This document shows positions 38,505 through 52,865 of a stretch of 64,000 nt of DNA, piece by piece. This stretch comes from Rhopalosiphum padi (lineage: Eukaryota > Arthropoda > Insecta > Hemiptera > Aphididae). How positions within the stretch are numbered: the first letter of the stretch is position 1; each line of letters starts with the position of its first letter. A program made the translations under genes and the position numbers. The notes below the pieces were generated by a model. That model did no database searches. It was not told the DNA's origin and worked only from the letters and a program-made list of their open reading frames with translations. Location: assembly GCF_020882245.1 (NCBI RefSeq), contig NC_083599.1, positions 25,864,865 to 25,928,864 on the forward strand. Reading direction: 5' to 3'.

Positions 38505-41161
38505 ACTACTATTAATTGACTATCAATTACATTCTATATTCATTACACGTACATTGCATAAAACCATTATTATTATCAGAATCTTCTAGTCCATTGTTCA
38601 ATGTAGGATGTTGATACTTTTCCAAGTGGTAGGAATGTGAATTCACGTCTCATTATGCATCAAGTGATCTGCCGTACTACCATCTGAAAAAATGTAGTCG
38701 GTTAAATATGTATAATGGTTGGAGGAAAAAATGTCACTCATACATGCCATTATTAAAACGAAAATCTTTATATTACAACAAGTACGGGAAAATACTGAGC
38801 GATTCAGAAATGGAAATAATCAAACAAAAACTAACACACAAACTTCATTCATATTACAACATTTGTGAAAGCAGTTTGCAGTTGAAACTTAAATACTAAT
38901 ACGAATGTAAAACTGCAAGTAGATATGAAATATAAACATATAACAGATGATAAGATATAATAATTTTGATAAGATAAAAAGATCGCACATATCTAGTAGA
39001 ATGTTTTGTTGGATATTAATGTAAAATAAGTGTTTATTAAGAATACGCTTGTAGAGTAACTTAAAATTGCTGTTTTTTAATAGACTATGACATAACCATA
39101 CCTCAAAAATAATACGGATTTGAACATAATAATATCAAATCATAATTGAATAAAAGAACCGTTAAACATCTATTAAAACTAGACTATTTAAATTGCAATA
39201 CTTTGGTTTATGATTTAATGAAAACCTAATTATGAAAAAAACGTAGAAATAATAAAAAGTTTTTTAAAGCTGAGGCATATTTTAAGAATGAAAATTAAAA
39301 AGCTCAATTTGTTTACCAATACTATATTCATATTTTAAACAAATTTCAATTGTTCCACTACTATTAATTTACTATTAATTACATTTTATATTCATTACAA
39401 GTACATTGCATAAAATCATTATTATTATCAGAATCTTCAAGTCCATGTTCAATGTAGGATGTTGAAACTTTCCCAATATTCCAAAAATGTAAATTTATGT
39501 CTCAGCATGCTTTGAGTGATCCACCATTATACTGCCACCTAAAAAAAAATATTCATATAAATATGTATAATGGTTGGAGAAATTATAATAATGATGATTG
39601 ATCAGTAATAAAAGATATTAAAAATCTACCAGTGTTGTGTTGAATTTTAATGAAAAAAAATGTATAACAAAATATACTTGTACAATAACTTAAACTTGCT
39701 GATTTTCAATATGCAAAAAATATGATTTTGTAATATTTGTATAAATAATAATGAAAGAGCAGGCTTCATAGTGTTTATGCAGTGTCAGCCTCAATGAAAT
39801 ATATGAATGTTAATAATCGTAAATAAGAATCATTTTTACAATCTAGTAGTAAAGGTATTAAGACACTAACATGAGAATTGAATGTTTTATAAGCAGCTAA
39901 AAATATGAATTTTTAATAGTTGTATGAATCATTATGTAAAACTATGTTTTATAGTGTTTATGATGTATCAGCTGCAATGCAATACATGAATGTTAATGAT
40001 GGTAAATAAGAAACATTTTTACAATCTAGTAGTAAAGGTTTTAAGACACTAACATGAGAATTGAGTGTTTTATAAGCAGCTAAAAATATGAATTTGTAAT
40101 ATTTGTATAAATTATTATGTAAAAGCATGCTTCATAGTGTTTATACAGTGTCAGCCTCAATGAAATATATGAATGTTAATAATCGTAAATAAGAAACATT
40201 TTTACAATCTAGTAGTAAAGGTTTTAAGACACTAACATGAGAATTGAGTGTTTTATAAGATGCTAAAAATATGAATTTGTTATATTTGTATAAATTATTA
40301 TGTAAAAGCATGCTTCATAGTGTTTATGCAGTGTCATCTTAAATGAAATATATGAATGTTAATAATGGTAAATAAGAATCATTTTTACAATCTAGTAGTA
40401 AAGGTATTAAGACACTAACATGAGAATTGAATGTTTTATAAGCAGCTAAAAATATGAATTTTTAATAGTTGTATGAATCATTATGTAAAACTATGTTTTA
40501 TAGTGTTTATGATGTATCAGCTGCAATGCAATACATGAATGTTAATGATGGTAAATAAGAAACATTTTTACAATCTAGTAGTAAAGGTTTTAAGACACTA
40601 ACATGAGAATTGAGTGTTTTATAAGCAGCTAAAAATATGAATTTGTAATATTTGTATAAATTATTATGTAAAAGCATGCTTCATAGTGTTTATACAGTGT
40701 CAGCCTCAATGAAATATATGAATGTTAATAATCGTAAATAAGAAACATTTTTACAATCTAGTAGTAAAGGTTTTAAGACACTAACATGAGAATTGAGTGT
40801 TTTATAAGATGCTAAAAATATGAATTTGTTATATTTGTATAAATTATTATGTAAAAGCATGCTTCATAGTGTTTATGCAGTGTCATCTTAAATGAAATAT
40901 ATGAATGTTAAAGATGGTAAATAAGAAACATTTTTACAATCTAGTAGTCAAGGTTTCAAGACACTAACAGGAGAATTGAGTGTTTTATAAGAAGTTAAAA
41001 ATATGAATTTGTAATATTTGTAAAAATTATTATGTAGAACCATGTTTTATAGTGTTTAGGATGTATCAGCTTCAATGAAATATATGAATGTTAATGATGT
41101 TAAATAAGAATTATTTTCTTAATATGAAGATCAGGGTTTTTTGACCCTATTTTTATGTTAT
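38505..41161 (+). repeat. Unit 15: A1, B, 7 monomers (2657 bp)
   Basis: A is 38505-39356 with the open frame at 38708-38899 and tattttaaacaaatttc near its end. B is 39357-39716, joined to a partial monomer of the type aataataatgaaagagcagg. Monomers are 39844-41124. The marker aaggtattaag recurs at 39844 and 40393, and cagtgtcagcctc at 40146 and 40695, each 549 bp apart, so three-monomer periodicity applies here. Confidence 0.92.
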
Positions 41162-43981
41162 ACTACTATTAATTGACTATCAATTACATTCTATATTCAT
41201 TACACGTACATTGCATAAAACCATTATTATTATCAGAATCTTCTAGTCCATTGTTCAATGTAGGATGTTGATACTTTTCCAAGTGGTAGGAATGTGAATT
41301 CACGTCTCATTATGCATCAAGTGATCTGCCGTACTACCATCTGAAAAAATGTAGTCGGTTAAATATGTATAATGGTTGGAGGAAAAAATGTCACTCATAC
41401 ATGCCATTATTAAAACGAAAATCTTTATATTACAACAAGTACGGGAAAATACTGAGCGATTCAGAAATGGAAATAATCAAACAAAAACTAACACACAAAC
41501 TTCATTCATATTACAACATTTGTGAAAGCAGTTTGCAGTTGAAACTTAAATACTAATACGAATGTAAAACTGCAAGTAGATATGAAATATAAACATATAA
41601 CAGATGATAAGATATAATAATTTTGATAAGATAAAAAGATCGCACATATCTAGTAGAATGTTTTGTTGGATATTAATGTAAAATAAGTGTTTATTAAGAA
41701 TACGCTTGTAGAGTAACTTAAAATTGCTGTTTTTTAATAGACTATGACATAACCATACCTCAAAAATAATACGGATTTGAACATAATAATATCAAATCAT
41801 AATTGAATAAAAGAACCGTTAAACATCTATTAAAACTAGACTATTTAAATTGCAATACTTTGGTTTATGATTTAATGAAAACCTAATTATGAAAAAAACG
41901 TAGAAATAATAAAAAGTTTTTTAAAGCTGAGGCATATTTTAAGAATGAAAATTAAAAAGCTCAATTTGTTTACCAATACTATATTCATATTTTAAACAAA
42001 TTTCAATTGTTCCACTACTATTAATTTACTATTAATTACATTTTATATTCATTACAAGTACATTGCATAAAATCATTATTATTATCAGAATCTTCAAGTC
42101 CATGTTCAATGTAGGATGTTGAAACTTTCCCAATATTCCAAAAATGTAAATTTATGTCTCAGCATGCTTTGAGTGATCCACCATTATACTGCCACCTAAA
42201 AAAAAATATTCATATAAATATGTATAATGGTTGGAGAAATTATAATAATGATGATTGATCAGTAATAAAAGATATTAAAAATCTACCAGTGTTGTGTTGA
42301 ATTTTAATGAAAAAAAATGTATAACAAAATATACTTGTACAATAACTTAAACTTGCTGATTTTCAATATGCAAAAAATATGATTTTGTAATATTTGTATA
42401 AATAATAATGAAAGAGCAGGCTTCATAGTGTTTATGCAGTGTCAGCCTCAATGAAATATATGAATGTTAATAATCGTAAATAAGAATCATTTTTACAATC
42501 TAGTAGTAAAGGTATTAAGACACTAACATGAGAATTGAATGTTTTATAAGCAGCTAAAAATATGAATTTTTAATAGTTGTATGAATCATTATGTAAAACT
42601 ATGTTTTATAGTGTTTATGATGTATCAGCTGCAATGCAATACATGAATGTTAATGATGGTAAATAAGAAACATTTTTACAATCTAGTAGTAAAGGTTTTA
42701 AGACACTAACATGAGAATTGAGTGTTTTATAAGCAGCTAAAAATATGAATTTGTAATATTTGTATAAATTATTATGTAAAAGCATGCTTCATAGTGTTTA
42801 TACAGTGTCAGCCTCAATGAAATATATGAATGTTAATAATCGTAAATAAGAAACATTTTTACAATCTAGTAGTAAAGGTTTTAAGACACTAACATGAGAA
42901 TTGAGTGTTTTATAAGATGCTAAAAATATGAATTTGTTATATTTGTATAAATTATTATGTAAAAGCATGCTTCATAGTGTTTATGCAGTGTCATCTTAAA
43001 TGAAATATATGAATGTTAAAGATGGTAAATAAGAAACATTTTTACAATCTAGTAGTCAAGGTTTCAAGACACTAACATGAGAATTGAGCGTTTTATAAGA
43101 AGTTAAAAATATGAATTTGTAATATTTGTAAAAATTATTATGTAGAACCATGTTTTATAGTGTTTAGGATGTATCAGCTTCAATGAAATATATGAATGTT
43201 AATGATGTCAAATAAGAATTATTTTCTTAATATGAAGATCAGGGTTTTTTGACCCTATTTTTATGTTATACTACTATTAATTTACTATCAATTACATTTT
43301 ATATTCATTACAAACTACATTGCATAAAATCATTATTATTTTCAAAATCTTCAAGTCCATGTTCAATGTAGGATGTTGAAACTTTCCCAAATTCCTTAAA
43401 TGTTAATTAATGTCTCAGCATGCTTTGAGTGATCTACTATTATACTGCCATCTAAAAAAAAAATAGTCATATAAATATATATAATGGTTTGAGAAATTAT
43501 AATAATGGTGATTGATGAGCAATAAAAGATAATAAAAATCTACCGGAGTGTTGTGTTGATTTTTAAAGAAAAAAAAATGTATAAAAGAAATATACTTGTA
43601 GAATAACTTAAACTTGCTGATTTTCAATATGCAGAAAATATGAATTTTTAATATTTGTATAAATTATTATGTAGAATATTATTTTATAGTGTTTATGAAT
43701 TATCAGCATAAATGATATATATGAATGTTACTAATATATAATAAGAATCATTTTCACAATCTAGTAGTCAAGGTTTCAAGACACTAACAGGAGAATTGAG
43801 TGTTTTATAAGAAGTTAAAAATATGAATTTGTAATATTTGTAAAAATTATTATGTAGAACCATGTTTTATAGTGTTTAGGATGTATCAGCTTCAATGAAA
43901 TATATGAATGTTAATGATGTTAAATAAGAATTATTTTCTTAATATGAAGATCAGGGTTTTTTGACCCTATTTTTATGTTAT
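41162..43981 (+). repeat. Unit 16: A1, B, 4 monomers, B2, 1 monomer (2820 bp)
   Basis: A is 41162-42013 (open frame 41365-41556), B 42014-42373, monomers 42501-43232, B2 43270-43634 and monomer 43762-43944. It has one three-monomer period fewer than the preceding unit in its first block. The private word attgagcgttttataag near 43084 recurs in the next unit, marking them as a recent pair. Confidence 0.93.
43270..43634 (+). repeat. Module B2, subtype b
   Basis: Preceded by a terminal monomer with gatgtcaaataag and by T at 43233-43269. One full monomer separates it from the next A. Its reverse-strand frame at 43415-43627 is rich in Phe, Tyr, Ile and Asn from AT composition and is not called as a gene. 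Confidence 0.9.
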
Positions 43982-46800
43982 ACTACTATTAATTGACTAT
44001 CAATTACATTCTATATTCATTACACGTACATTGCATAAAACCATTATTATTATCAGAATCTTCTAGTCCATTGTTCAATGTAGGATGTTGATACTTTTCC
44101 AAGTGGTAGGAATGTGAATTCACGTCTCATTATGCATCAAGTGATCTGCCGTACTACCATCTGAAAAAATGTAGTCGGTTAAATATGTATAATGGTTGGA
44201 GGAAAAAATGTCACTCATACATGCCATTATTAAAACGAAAATCTTTATATTACAACAAGTACGGGAAAATACTGAGCGATTCAGAAATGGAAATAATCAA
44301 ACAAAAACTAACACACAAACTTCATTCATATTACAACATTTGTGAAAGCAGTTTGCAGTTGAAACTTAAATACTAATACGAATGTAAAACTGCAAGTAGA
44401 TATGAAATATAAACATATAACAGATGATAAGATATAATAATTTTGATAAGATAAAAAGATCGCACATATCTAGTAGAATGTTTTGTTGGATATTAATGTA
44501 AAATAAGTGTTTATTAAGAATACGCTTGTAGAGTAACTTAAAATTGCTGTTTTTTAATAGACTATGACATAACCATACCTCAAAAATAATACGGATTTGA
44601 ACATAATAATATCAAATCATAATTGAATAAAAGAACCGTTAAACATCTATTAAAACTAGACTATTTAAATTGCAATACTTTGGTTTATGATTTAATGAAA
44701 ACCTAATTATGAAAAAAACGTAGAAATAATAAAAAGTTTTTTAAAGCTGAGGCATATTTTAAGAATGAAAATTAAAAAGCTCAATTTGTTTACCAATACT
44801 ATATTCATATTTTAAACAAATTTCAATTGTTCCACTACTATTAATTTACTATTAATTACATTTTATATTCATTACAAGTACATTGCATAAAATCATTATT
44901 ATTATCAGAATCTTCAAGTCCATGTTCAATGTAGGATGTTGAAACTTTCCCAATATTCCAAAAATGTAAATTTATGTCTCAGCATGCTTTGAGTGATCCA
45001 CCATTATACTGCCACCTAAAAAAAAATATTCATATAAATATGTATAATGGTTGGAGAAATTATAATAATGATGATTGATCAGTAATAAAAGATATTAAAA
45101 ATCTACCAGTGTTGTGTTGAATTTTAATGAAAAAAAATGTATAACAAAATATACTTGTACAATAACTTAAACTTGCTGATTTTCAATATGCAAAAAATAT
45201 GATTTTGTAATATTTGTATAAATAATAATGAAAGAGCAGGCTTCATAGTGTTTATGCAGTGTCAGCCTCAATGAAATATATGAATGTTAATAATCGTAAA
45301 TAAGAATCATTTTTACAATCTAGTAGTAAAGGTATTAAGACACTAACATGAGAATTGAATGTTTTATAAGCAGCTAAAAATATGAATTTTTAATAGTTGT
45401 ATGAATCATTATGTAAAACTATGTTTTATAGTGTTTATGATGTATCAGCTGCAATGCAATACATGAATGTTAATGATGGTAAATAAGAAACATTTTTACA
45501 ATCTAGTAGTAAAGGTTTTAAGACACTAACATGAGAATTGAGTGTTTTATAAGCAGCTAAAAATATGAATTTGTAATATTTGTATAAATTATTATGTAAA
45601 AGCATGCTTCATAGTGTTTATACAGTGTCAGCCTCAATGAAATATATGAATGTTAATAATCGTAAATAAGAAACATTTTTACAATCTAGTAGTAAAGGTT
45701 TTAAGACACTAACATGAGAATTGAGTGTTTTATAAGATGCTAAAAATATGAATTTGTTATATTTGTATAAATTATTATGTAAAAGCATGCTTCATAGTGT
45801 TTATGCAGTGTCATCTTAAATGAAATATATGAATGTTAAAGATGGTAAATAAGAAACATTTTTACAATCTAGTAGTCAAGGTTTCAAGACACTAACATGA
45901 GAATTGAGCGTTTTATAAGAAGTTAAAAATATGAATTTGTAATATTTGTAAAAATTATTATGTAGAACCATGTTTTATAGTGTTTAGGATGTATCAGCTT
46001 CAATGAAATATATGAATGTTAATGATGTCAAATAAGAATTATTTTCTTAATATGAAGATCAGGGTTTTTTGACCCTATTTTTATGTTATACTACTATTAA
46101 TTTACTATCAATTACATTTTATATTCATTACAAACTACATTGCATAAAATCATTATTATTTTCAAAATCTTCAAGTCCATGTTCAATGTAGGATGTTGAA
46201 ACTTTCCCAAATTCCTTAAATGTTAATTAATGTCTCAGCATGCTTTGAGTGATCTACTATTATACTGCCATCTAAAAAAAAAATAGTCATATAAATATAT
46301 ATAATGGTTTGAGAAATTATAATAATGGTGATTGATGAGCAATAAAAGATAATAAAAATCTACCGGAGTGTTGTGTTGATTTTTAAAGAAAAAAAATGTA
46401 TAAAAGAAATATACTTGTAGAATAACTTAAACTTGCTGATTTTCAATATGCAGAAAATATGAATTTTTAATATTTGTATAAATTATTATGTAGAATATTA
46501 TTTTATAGTGTTTATGAATTATCAGCATAAATGATATATATGAATGTTACTAATATATAATAAGAATCATTTTCACAATCTAGTAGTCAAGGTTTCAAGA
46601 CACTAACAGGAGAATTGAGTGTTTTATAAGAAGTTAAAAATATGAATTTGTAATATTTGTAAAAATTATTATGTAGAACCATGTTTTATAGTGTTTAGGA
46701 TGTATCAGCTTCAATGAAATATATGAATGTTAATGATGTTAAATAAGAATTATTTTCTTAATATGAAGATCAGGGTTTTTTGACCCTATTTTTATGTTAT
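43982..46800 (+). repeat. Unit 17: duplicate of unit 16 (2819 bp)
   Basis: A is 43982-44833 (open frame 44185-44376), B 44834-45193, monomers 45321-46052, B2 46090-46453 and monomer 46581-46763. It matches 41162-43981 throughout on reading. The one length difference is a missing A in the B2 A-run near 46388, which breaks the minus-strand frame present in other subtype b copies. Confidence 0.93.
46090..46453 (+). repeat. Module B2, subtype b, one base shorter
   Basis: The same subtype b marks as its neighbours but with a one-base-shorter A-run. The loss shifts the reverse-strand frame that other copies keep open, with no compensating change. This argues against coding on that strand. Confidence 0.9.
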
Positions 46801-47617
46801 ACTACTATTAATTGACTATCAATTACATTCTATATTCATTACACGTACATTGCATAAAACCATTATTATTATCAGAATCTTCTAGTCCATTGTTCAATGT
46901 AGGATGTTGATACTTTTCCAAGTGGTAGGAATGTGAATTCACGTCTCATTATGCATCAAGTGATCTGCCGTACTACCATCTGAAAAAATGTAGTCGGTTA
47001 AATATGTATAATGGTTGGAGGAAAAAATGTCACTCATACATGCCATTATTAAAACGAAAATCTTTATATTACAACAAGTACGGGAAAATACTGAGCGATT
47101 CAGAAATGGAAATAATCAAACAAAAACTAACACACAAACTTCATTCATATTACAACATTTGTGAAAGCAGTTTGCAGTTGAAACTTAAATACTAATACGA
47201 ATGTAAAACTGCAAGTAGATATGAAATATAAACATATAACAGATGATAAGATATAATAATTTTGATAAGATAAAAAGATCGCACATATCTAGTAGAATGT
47301 TTTGTTGGATATTAATGTAAAATAAGTGTTTATTAAGAATACGCTTGTAGAGTAACTTAAAATTGCTGTTTTTTAATAGACTATGACATAACCATACCTC
47401 AAAAATAATACTGATTTCAACATAAAAATATCGAATCATTATTGAATAAAAGTACCGTAAAGCATCTAATAAAACTAGACGATTTAAATTACAATACTTT
47501 GGATTATGGTTTAATGAAAACCTAATTATGAAAAACACGCAGAAATAATAAAACATGTACTTGTACAAAAAAATATACTTGTACAATAACTTAAACTTGC
47601 TGATTTTTAATATGAAA
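46801..47617 (+). repeat. A3: second copy of the A/B-tail fusion
   Basis: The same joint as at 34412: A1 left part with open frame at 47004-47195, divergent right half, and cttgtacaa at 47560 and 47578, again 18 bp apart. Sharing all private variants means the fusion arose once and was copied. The following partial monomer begins as at 35229 (ccattcttcctactg) but then switches to aattatcagcataaatg. Confidence 0.88.
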
Positions 47618-47744
47618 AAAATATAAATTTGTAATATTTGTATTAATTATTATGTAAAACCATTCTTCCTACTGTTTATGAATTATCAGCATAAATGATA
47701 TATATGAATGTTACTAATATATAATAAGAATCATTTTCACAATC

Positions 47745-49574
47745 TAGTAGTAAAGGTTTTAAGACACTAACATGAGAATTGAGTGTTTTATAAGCAGCTA
47801 AAAATATGAATTTGTAATAGTTCTATAAATCATTATGTAAAACTATGTTATATAGTGTTTATGATGTATCAGCTTCAATGCAATAAATGAATGTTAATGA
47901 TGGTAAATAAGAAACATTTTTACAATCTAGTAGTAAAGGTTTTAAGACACTAACATGAGAATTGAGTGTTTTATAAGCAGCTAAAAATATGATTTTGTAA
48001 TATTTGTATAAATAATAATGAAAGAGCAGGCTTCATAGTGTTTATGCAGTGTCAGCCTCAATGAAATATATGAATGTTAATAATCGTAAATAAGAATCAT
48101 TTTTACAATCTAGTAGTAAAGGTTTTAAGACACTAACATGAGAATTGAGTGTTTTATAAGCAGCTAAAAATATGAATTTGTAATATTTGTATAAATTATT
48201 ATGTAAAAGCATGCTTCATAGTGTTTATGCAGTGTCAACTTAAATGAAATATATGAATGTTAATAATGGTAAATAAGAATCATTTTTATAATCTAGTAGT
48301 AAAGGTTTTAAGTCACTAACATGAGAATTGAATGTTTTATAAGCAGCTAAAAATATGAATTTTTAATAGTAGTATAAATCATTATGTAAAACTATGTTTT
48401 ATAGTGTTTATGATGTATCAGCTTCAATGCAATACATGAATGTTAATGATGGTAAATAAGAAACATTTTTACAATCTAGTAGTAAAGGTTTTAAGACACT
48501 AACATGAGAATTGAGTGTTTTATAAGATGCTAAAAATATGAATTTGTTATATTTGTATAAATCATTATGTAAAACTATGTTTTATAGTGTTTATGATGTA
48601 TCAGCTTCAATGCAATACATGAATGTTAATGATGGTAAATAAGAAACATTTTTACAATCTAGTAGTAAAGGTTTTAAGACACTAACATGAGAATTGAGTG
48701 TTTTATAAGATGCTAAAAATATGAATTTGTTATATTTGTATAAATTATTATGTAAAAGCATGCTTCATAGTGTTTATGCAGTGTCATCTTAAATGAAATA
48801 TATGAATGTTAATAATGGTAAATAAGAATCATTTTTACAATCTAGTAGTAAAGGTATTAAGACACTAACATGAGAATTGAATGTTTTATAAGCAGCTAAA
48901 AATATGAATTTTTAATAGTTGTATGAATCATTATGTAAAACTATGTTTTATAGTGTTTATGATGTATCAGCTGCAATGCAATACATGAATGTTAATGATG
49001 GTAAATAAGAAACATTTTTACAATCTAGTAGTAAAGGTTTTAAGACACTAACATGAGAATTGAGTGTTTTATAAGCAGCTAAAAATATGAATTTGTAATA
49101 TTTGTATAAATTATTATGTAAAAGCATGCTTCATAGTGTTTATACAGTGTCAGCCTCAATGAAATATATGAATGTTAATAATCGTAAATAAGAAACATTT
49201 TTACAATCTAGTAGTAAAGGTTTTAAGACACTAACATGAGAATTGAGTGTTTTATAAGATGCTAAAAATATGAATTTGTTATATTTGTATAAATTATTAT
49301 GTAAAAGCATGCTTCATAGTGTTTATGCAGTGTCATCTTAAATGAAATATATGAATGTTAAAGATGGTAAATAAGAAACATTTTTACAATCTAGTAGTCA
49401 AGGTTTCAAGACACTAACATGAGAATTGAGTGTTTTATAAGAAGTTAAAAATATGAATTTGTAATATTTGTAAAAATTATTATGTAGAACCATGTTTTAT
49501 AGTGTTTAGGATGTATCAGCTTCAATGAAATATATGAATGTTAATGATGTCAAATAAGAATTATTTTCTTAATA
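47745..49574 (+). repeat. Ten-monomer block of unit 18
   Basis: The first monomer types (gttctataaatc and tgttatatag; aataatgaaagagcagg; cagtgtcaacttaaatg; ttataatctag with aagtcac) copy those at 35356, 35539, 35722 and 35905. One private change is aatagtagtataaatc near 48366, where relatives have aatagttgtataaatc. Confidence 0.9.
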
Positions 49575-49611
49575 TGAAGATCAGGGTTTTTTGACCCTAT
49601 TTTTATGTTAT

Positions 49612-49976
49612 ACTACTATTAATTTACTATCAATTACATTTTATATTCATTACAAACTACATTGCATAAAATCATTATTATTTTCAAAATCTTCAAGTCC
49701 ATGTTCAATGTAGGATGTTGAAACTTTCCCAAATTCCTTAAATGTTAATTAATGTCTCAGCATGCTTTGAGTGATCTACTATTATACTGCCATCTAAAAA
49801 AAAAATAGTCATATAAATATATATAATGGTTTGAGAAATTATAATAATGGTGATTGATGAGCAATAAAAGATAATAAAAATCTACCGGAGTGTTGTGTTG
49901 ATTTTTAAAGAAAAAAAAATGTATAAAAGAAATATACTTGTAGAATAACTTAAACTTGCTGATTTTCAATATGCAG
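49612..49976 (+). repeat. Module B2, subtype b, followed by A3-type partial monomer
   Basis: The next partial monomer starts with the B2-type gaatattattttatag but then reads gaagtatcagtttcaatg, which in unit 14 follows the A3 fusion. This is the complement of the switch seen at about 47680. The monomer series starting at 50104 is likewise the A3-linked one. Confidence 0.9.
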
Positions 49977-50103
49977 AAAATATGAATTTTTAATATTTGT
50001 ATAAATTATTATGTAGAATATTATTTTATAGTGTTTATGAAGTATCAGTTTCAATGAAATATATGAATGTTAATAATGATAAATAAGAATCATTTTTACA
50101 ATC

Positions 50104-52116
50104 TAGTAGTAAAGGTTTTAAGACACTAACATGAGAATTGAGTGTTTTATAAGCAGCTAAAAATATGAATTTGTAATAGTTCTATAAATCATTATGTAAA
50201 ACTATGTTATATAGTGTTTATGATGTATCAGCTTCAATGCAATAAATGAATGTTAATGATGGTAAATAAGAAACATTTTTACAATCTAGTAGTAAAGGTT
50301 TTAAGACACTAACATGAGAATTGAGTGTTTTATAAGCAGCTAAAAATATGATTTTGTAATATTTGTATAAATAATAATGAAAGAGCAGGCTTCATAGTGT
50401 TTATGCAGTGTCAGCCTCAATGAAATATATGAATGTTAATAATCGTAAATAAGAATCATTTTTACAATCTAGTAGTAAAGGTTTTAAGACACTAACATGA
50501 GAATTGAGTGTTTTATAAGCAGCTAAAAATATGAATTTGTAATATTTGTATAAATTATTATGTAAAAGCATGCTTCATAGTGTTTATGCAGTGTCAACTT
50601 AAATGAAATATATGAATGTTAATAATGGTAAATAAGAATCATTTTTATAATCTAGTAGTAAAGGTTTTAAGTCACTAACATGAGAATTGAATGTTTTATA
50701 AGCAGCTAAAAATATGAATTTTTAATAGTTGTATAAATCATTATGTAAAACTATGTTTTATAGTGTTTATGATGTATCAGCTTCAATGCAATACATGAAT
50801 GTTAATGATGGTAAATAAGAAACATTTTTACAATCTAGTAGTAAAGGTTTTAAGACACTAACATGAGAATTGAGTGTTTTATAAGATGCTAAAAATATGA
50901 ATTTGTTATATTTGTATAAATTATTATGTAAAAGCATGCTTCATAGTGTTTATGCAGTGTCATCTTAAATGAAATATATGAATGTTAATAATGGTAAATA
51001 AGAATCATTTTTACAATCTAGTAGTAAAGGTATTAAGACACTAACATGAGAATTGAATGTTTTATAAGCAGCTAAAAATATGAATTTTTAATAGTTGTAT
51101 GAATCATTATGTAAAACTATGTTTTATAGTGTTTATGATTTATCAGCTGCAATGCAATACATGAATGTTAATGATGGTAAATAAGAAACATTTTTACAAT
51201 CTAGTAGTAAAGGTTTTAAGACACTAACATGAGAATTGAGTGTTTTATAAGCAGCTAAAAATATGAATTTGTAATATTTGTATAAATTATTATGTAAAAG
51301 CATGCTTCATAGTGTTTATACAGTGTCAGCCTCAATGAAATATATGAATGTTAATAATCGTAAATAAGAAACATTTTTACAATCTAGTAGTAAAGGTTTT
51401 AAGACACTAACATGAGAATTGAGTGTTTTATAAGATGCTAAAAATATGAATTTGTTATATTTGTATAAATCATTATGTAAAACTATGTTTTATAGTGTTT
51501 ATGATGTATCAGCTTCAATGCAATACATGAATGTTAATGATGGTAAATAAGAAACATTTTTACAATCTAGTAGTAAAGGTTTTAAGACACTAACATGAGA
51601 ATTGAGTGTTTTATAAGATGCTAAAAATATGAATTTGTTATATTTGTATAAATTATTATGTAAAAGCATGCTTCATAGTGTTTATGCAGTGTCATCTTAA
51701 ATGAAATATATGAATGTTAATAATGGTAAATAAGAATCATTTTTACAATCTAGTAGTAAAGGTATTAAGACACTAACATGAGAATTGAATGTTTTATAAG
51801 CAGCTAAAAATATGAATTTTTAATAGTTGTATGAATCATTATGTAAAACTATGTTTTATAGTGTTTATGATGTATCAGCTGCAATGCAATACATGAATGT
51901 TAATGATGGTAAATAAGAAACATTTTTACAATCTAGTAGTAAAGGTTTTAAGACACTAACATGAGAATTGAATGTTTTATAAGAAGTTAAAAATATGAAT
52001 TTGTAATATTTGTAAAAATTATTATGTAGAACCATGTTTTATAGTGTTTAGGATGTATCAGCTTCAATGAAATATATGAATGTTAATGATGTCAAATAAG
52101 AATTATTTTCTTAATA
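50104..52116 (+). repeat. Eleven-monomer block of unit 18
   Basis: It begins with the monomer order of 35356 and 47745. The variant gatttatcagctgc near 51138 also occurs near 36390 and not in the first block, so this block is closer to unit 14 than to its own neighbour. The last monomer (51934) joins aaggttttaag and attgaatg to a terminal-type right part. Confidence 0.9.
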
Positions 52117-52153
52117 TGAAGATCAGGGTTTTTTGACCCTATTTTTATGTTAT

Positions 52154-52518
52154 ACTACTATTAATTTACTATCAATTACATTTTATATTCATTACAAACT
52201 ACATTGCATAAAATCATTATTATTTTCAAAATCTTCAAGTCCATGTTCAATGTAGGATGTTGAAACTTTCCCAAATTCCTTAAATGTTAATTAATGTCTC
52301 AGCATGCTTTGAGTGATCTACTATTATACTGCCATCTAAAAAAAAAATAGTCATATAAATATATATAATGGTTTGAGAAATTATAATAATGGTGATTGAT
52401 GAGCAATAAAAGATAATAAAAATCTACCGGAGTGTTGTGTTGATTTTTAAAGAAAAAAAAATGTATAAAAGAAATATACTTGTAGAATAACTTAAACTTG
52501 CTGATTTTCAATATGCAG
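52154..52518 (+). repeat. Module B2, subtype b
   Basis: The second B2 of unit 18, after T at 52117-52153, followed by one monomer and the next A. Its local order (terminal monomer with gatgtcaaataag, T, B2, one monomer, T, A) is the same as at 33700, 43270, 46090 and 62543. Confidence 0.9.
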
Positions 52519-52865
52519 AAAATATGAATTTTTAATATTTGTATAAATTATTATGTAGAATATTATTTTATAGTGTTTATGAATTATCAGCATAAATGAT
52601 ATATATGAATGTTACTAATATATAATAAGAATCATTTTCACAATCTAGTAGTCAAGGTTTCAAGACACTAACAGGAGAATTGAGTGTTTTATAAGAAGTT
52701 AAAAATATGAATTTGTAATATTTGTAAAAATTATTATGTAGAACCATGTTTTATAGTGTTTAGGATGTATCAGCTTCAATGAAATATATGAATGTTAATG
52801 ATGTTAAATAAGAATTATTTTCTTAATATGAAGATCAGGGTTTTTTGACCCTATTTTTATGTTAT

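Larger units (their letters stand above)
46801..52865 (+). repeat. Unit 18: A3, 10 monomers, B2, 11 monomers, B2, 1 monomer (6065 bp)
   Basis: Monomers are 47745-49574, B2 49612-49976, monomers 50104-52116, B2 52154-52518 and monomer 52646-52828. This is the longest unit and the only one with two B2 modules. Both long blocks open with the same monomer order as the block at 35356, so the unit looks like two copies of a unit-14-like segment joined by unequal exchange, with the second A replaced by B2. Confidence 0.92.
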
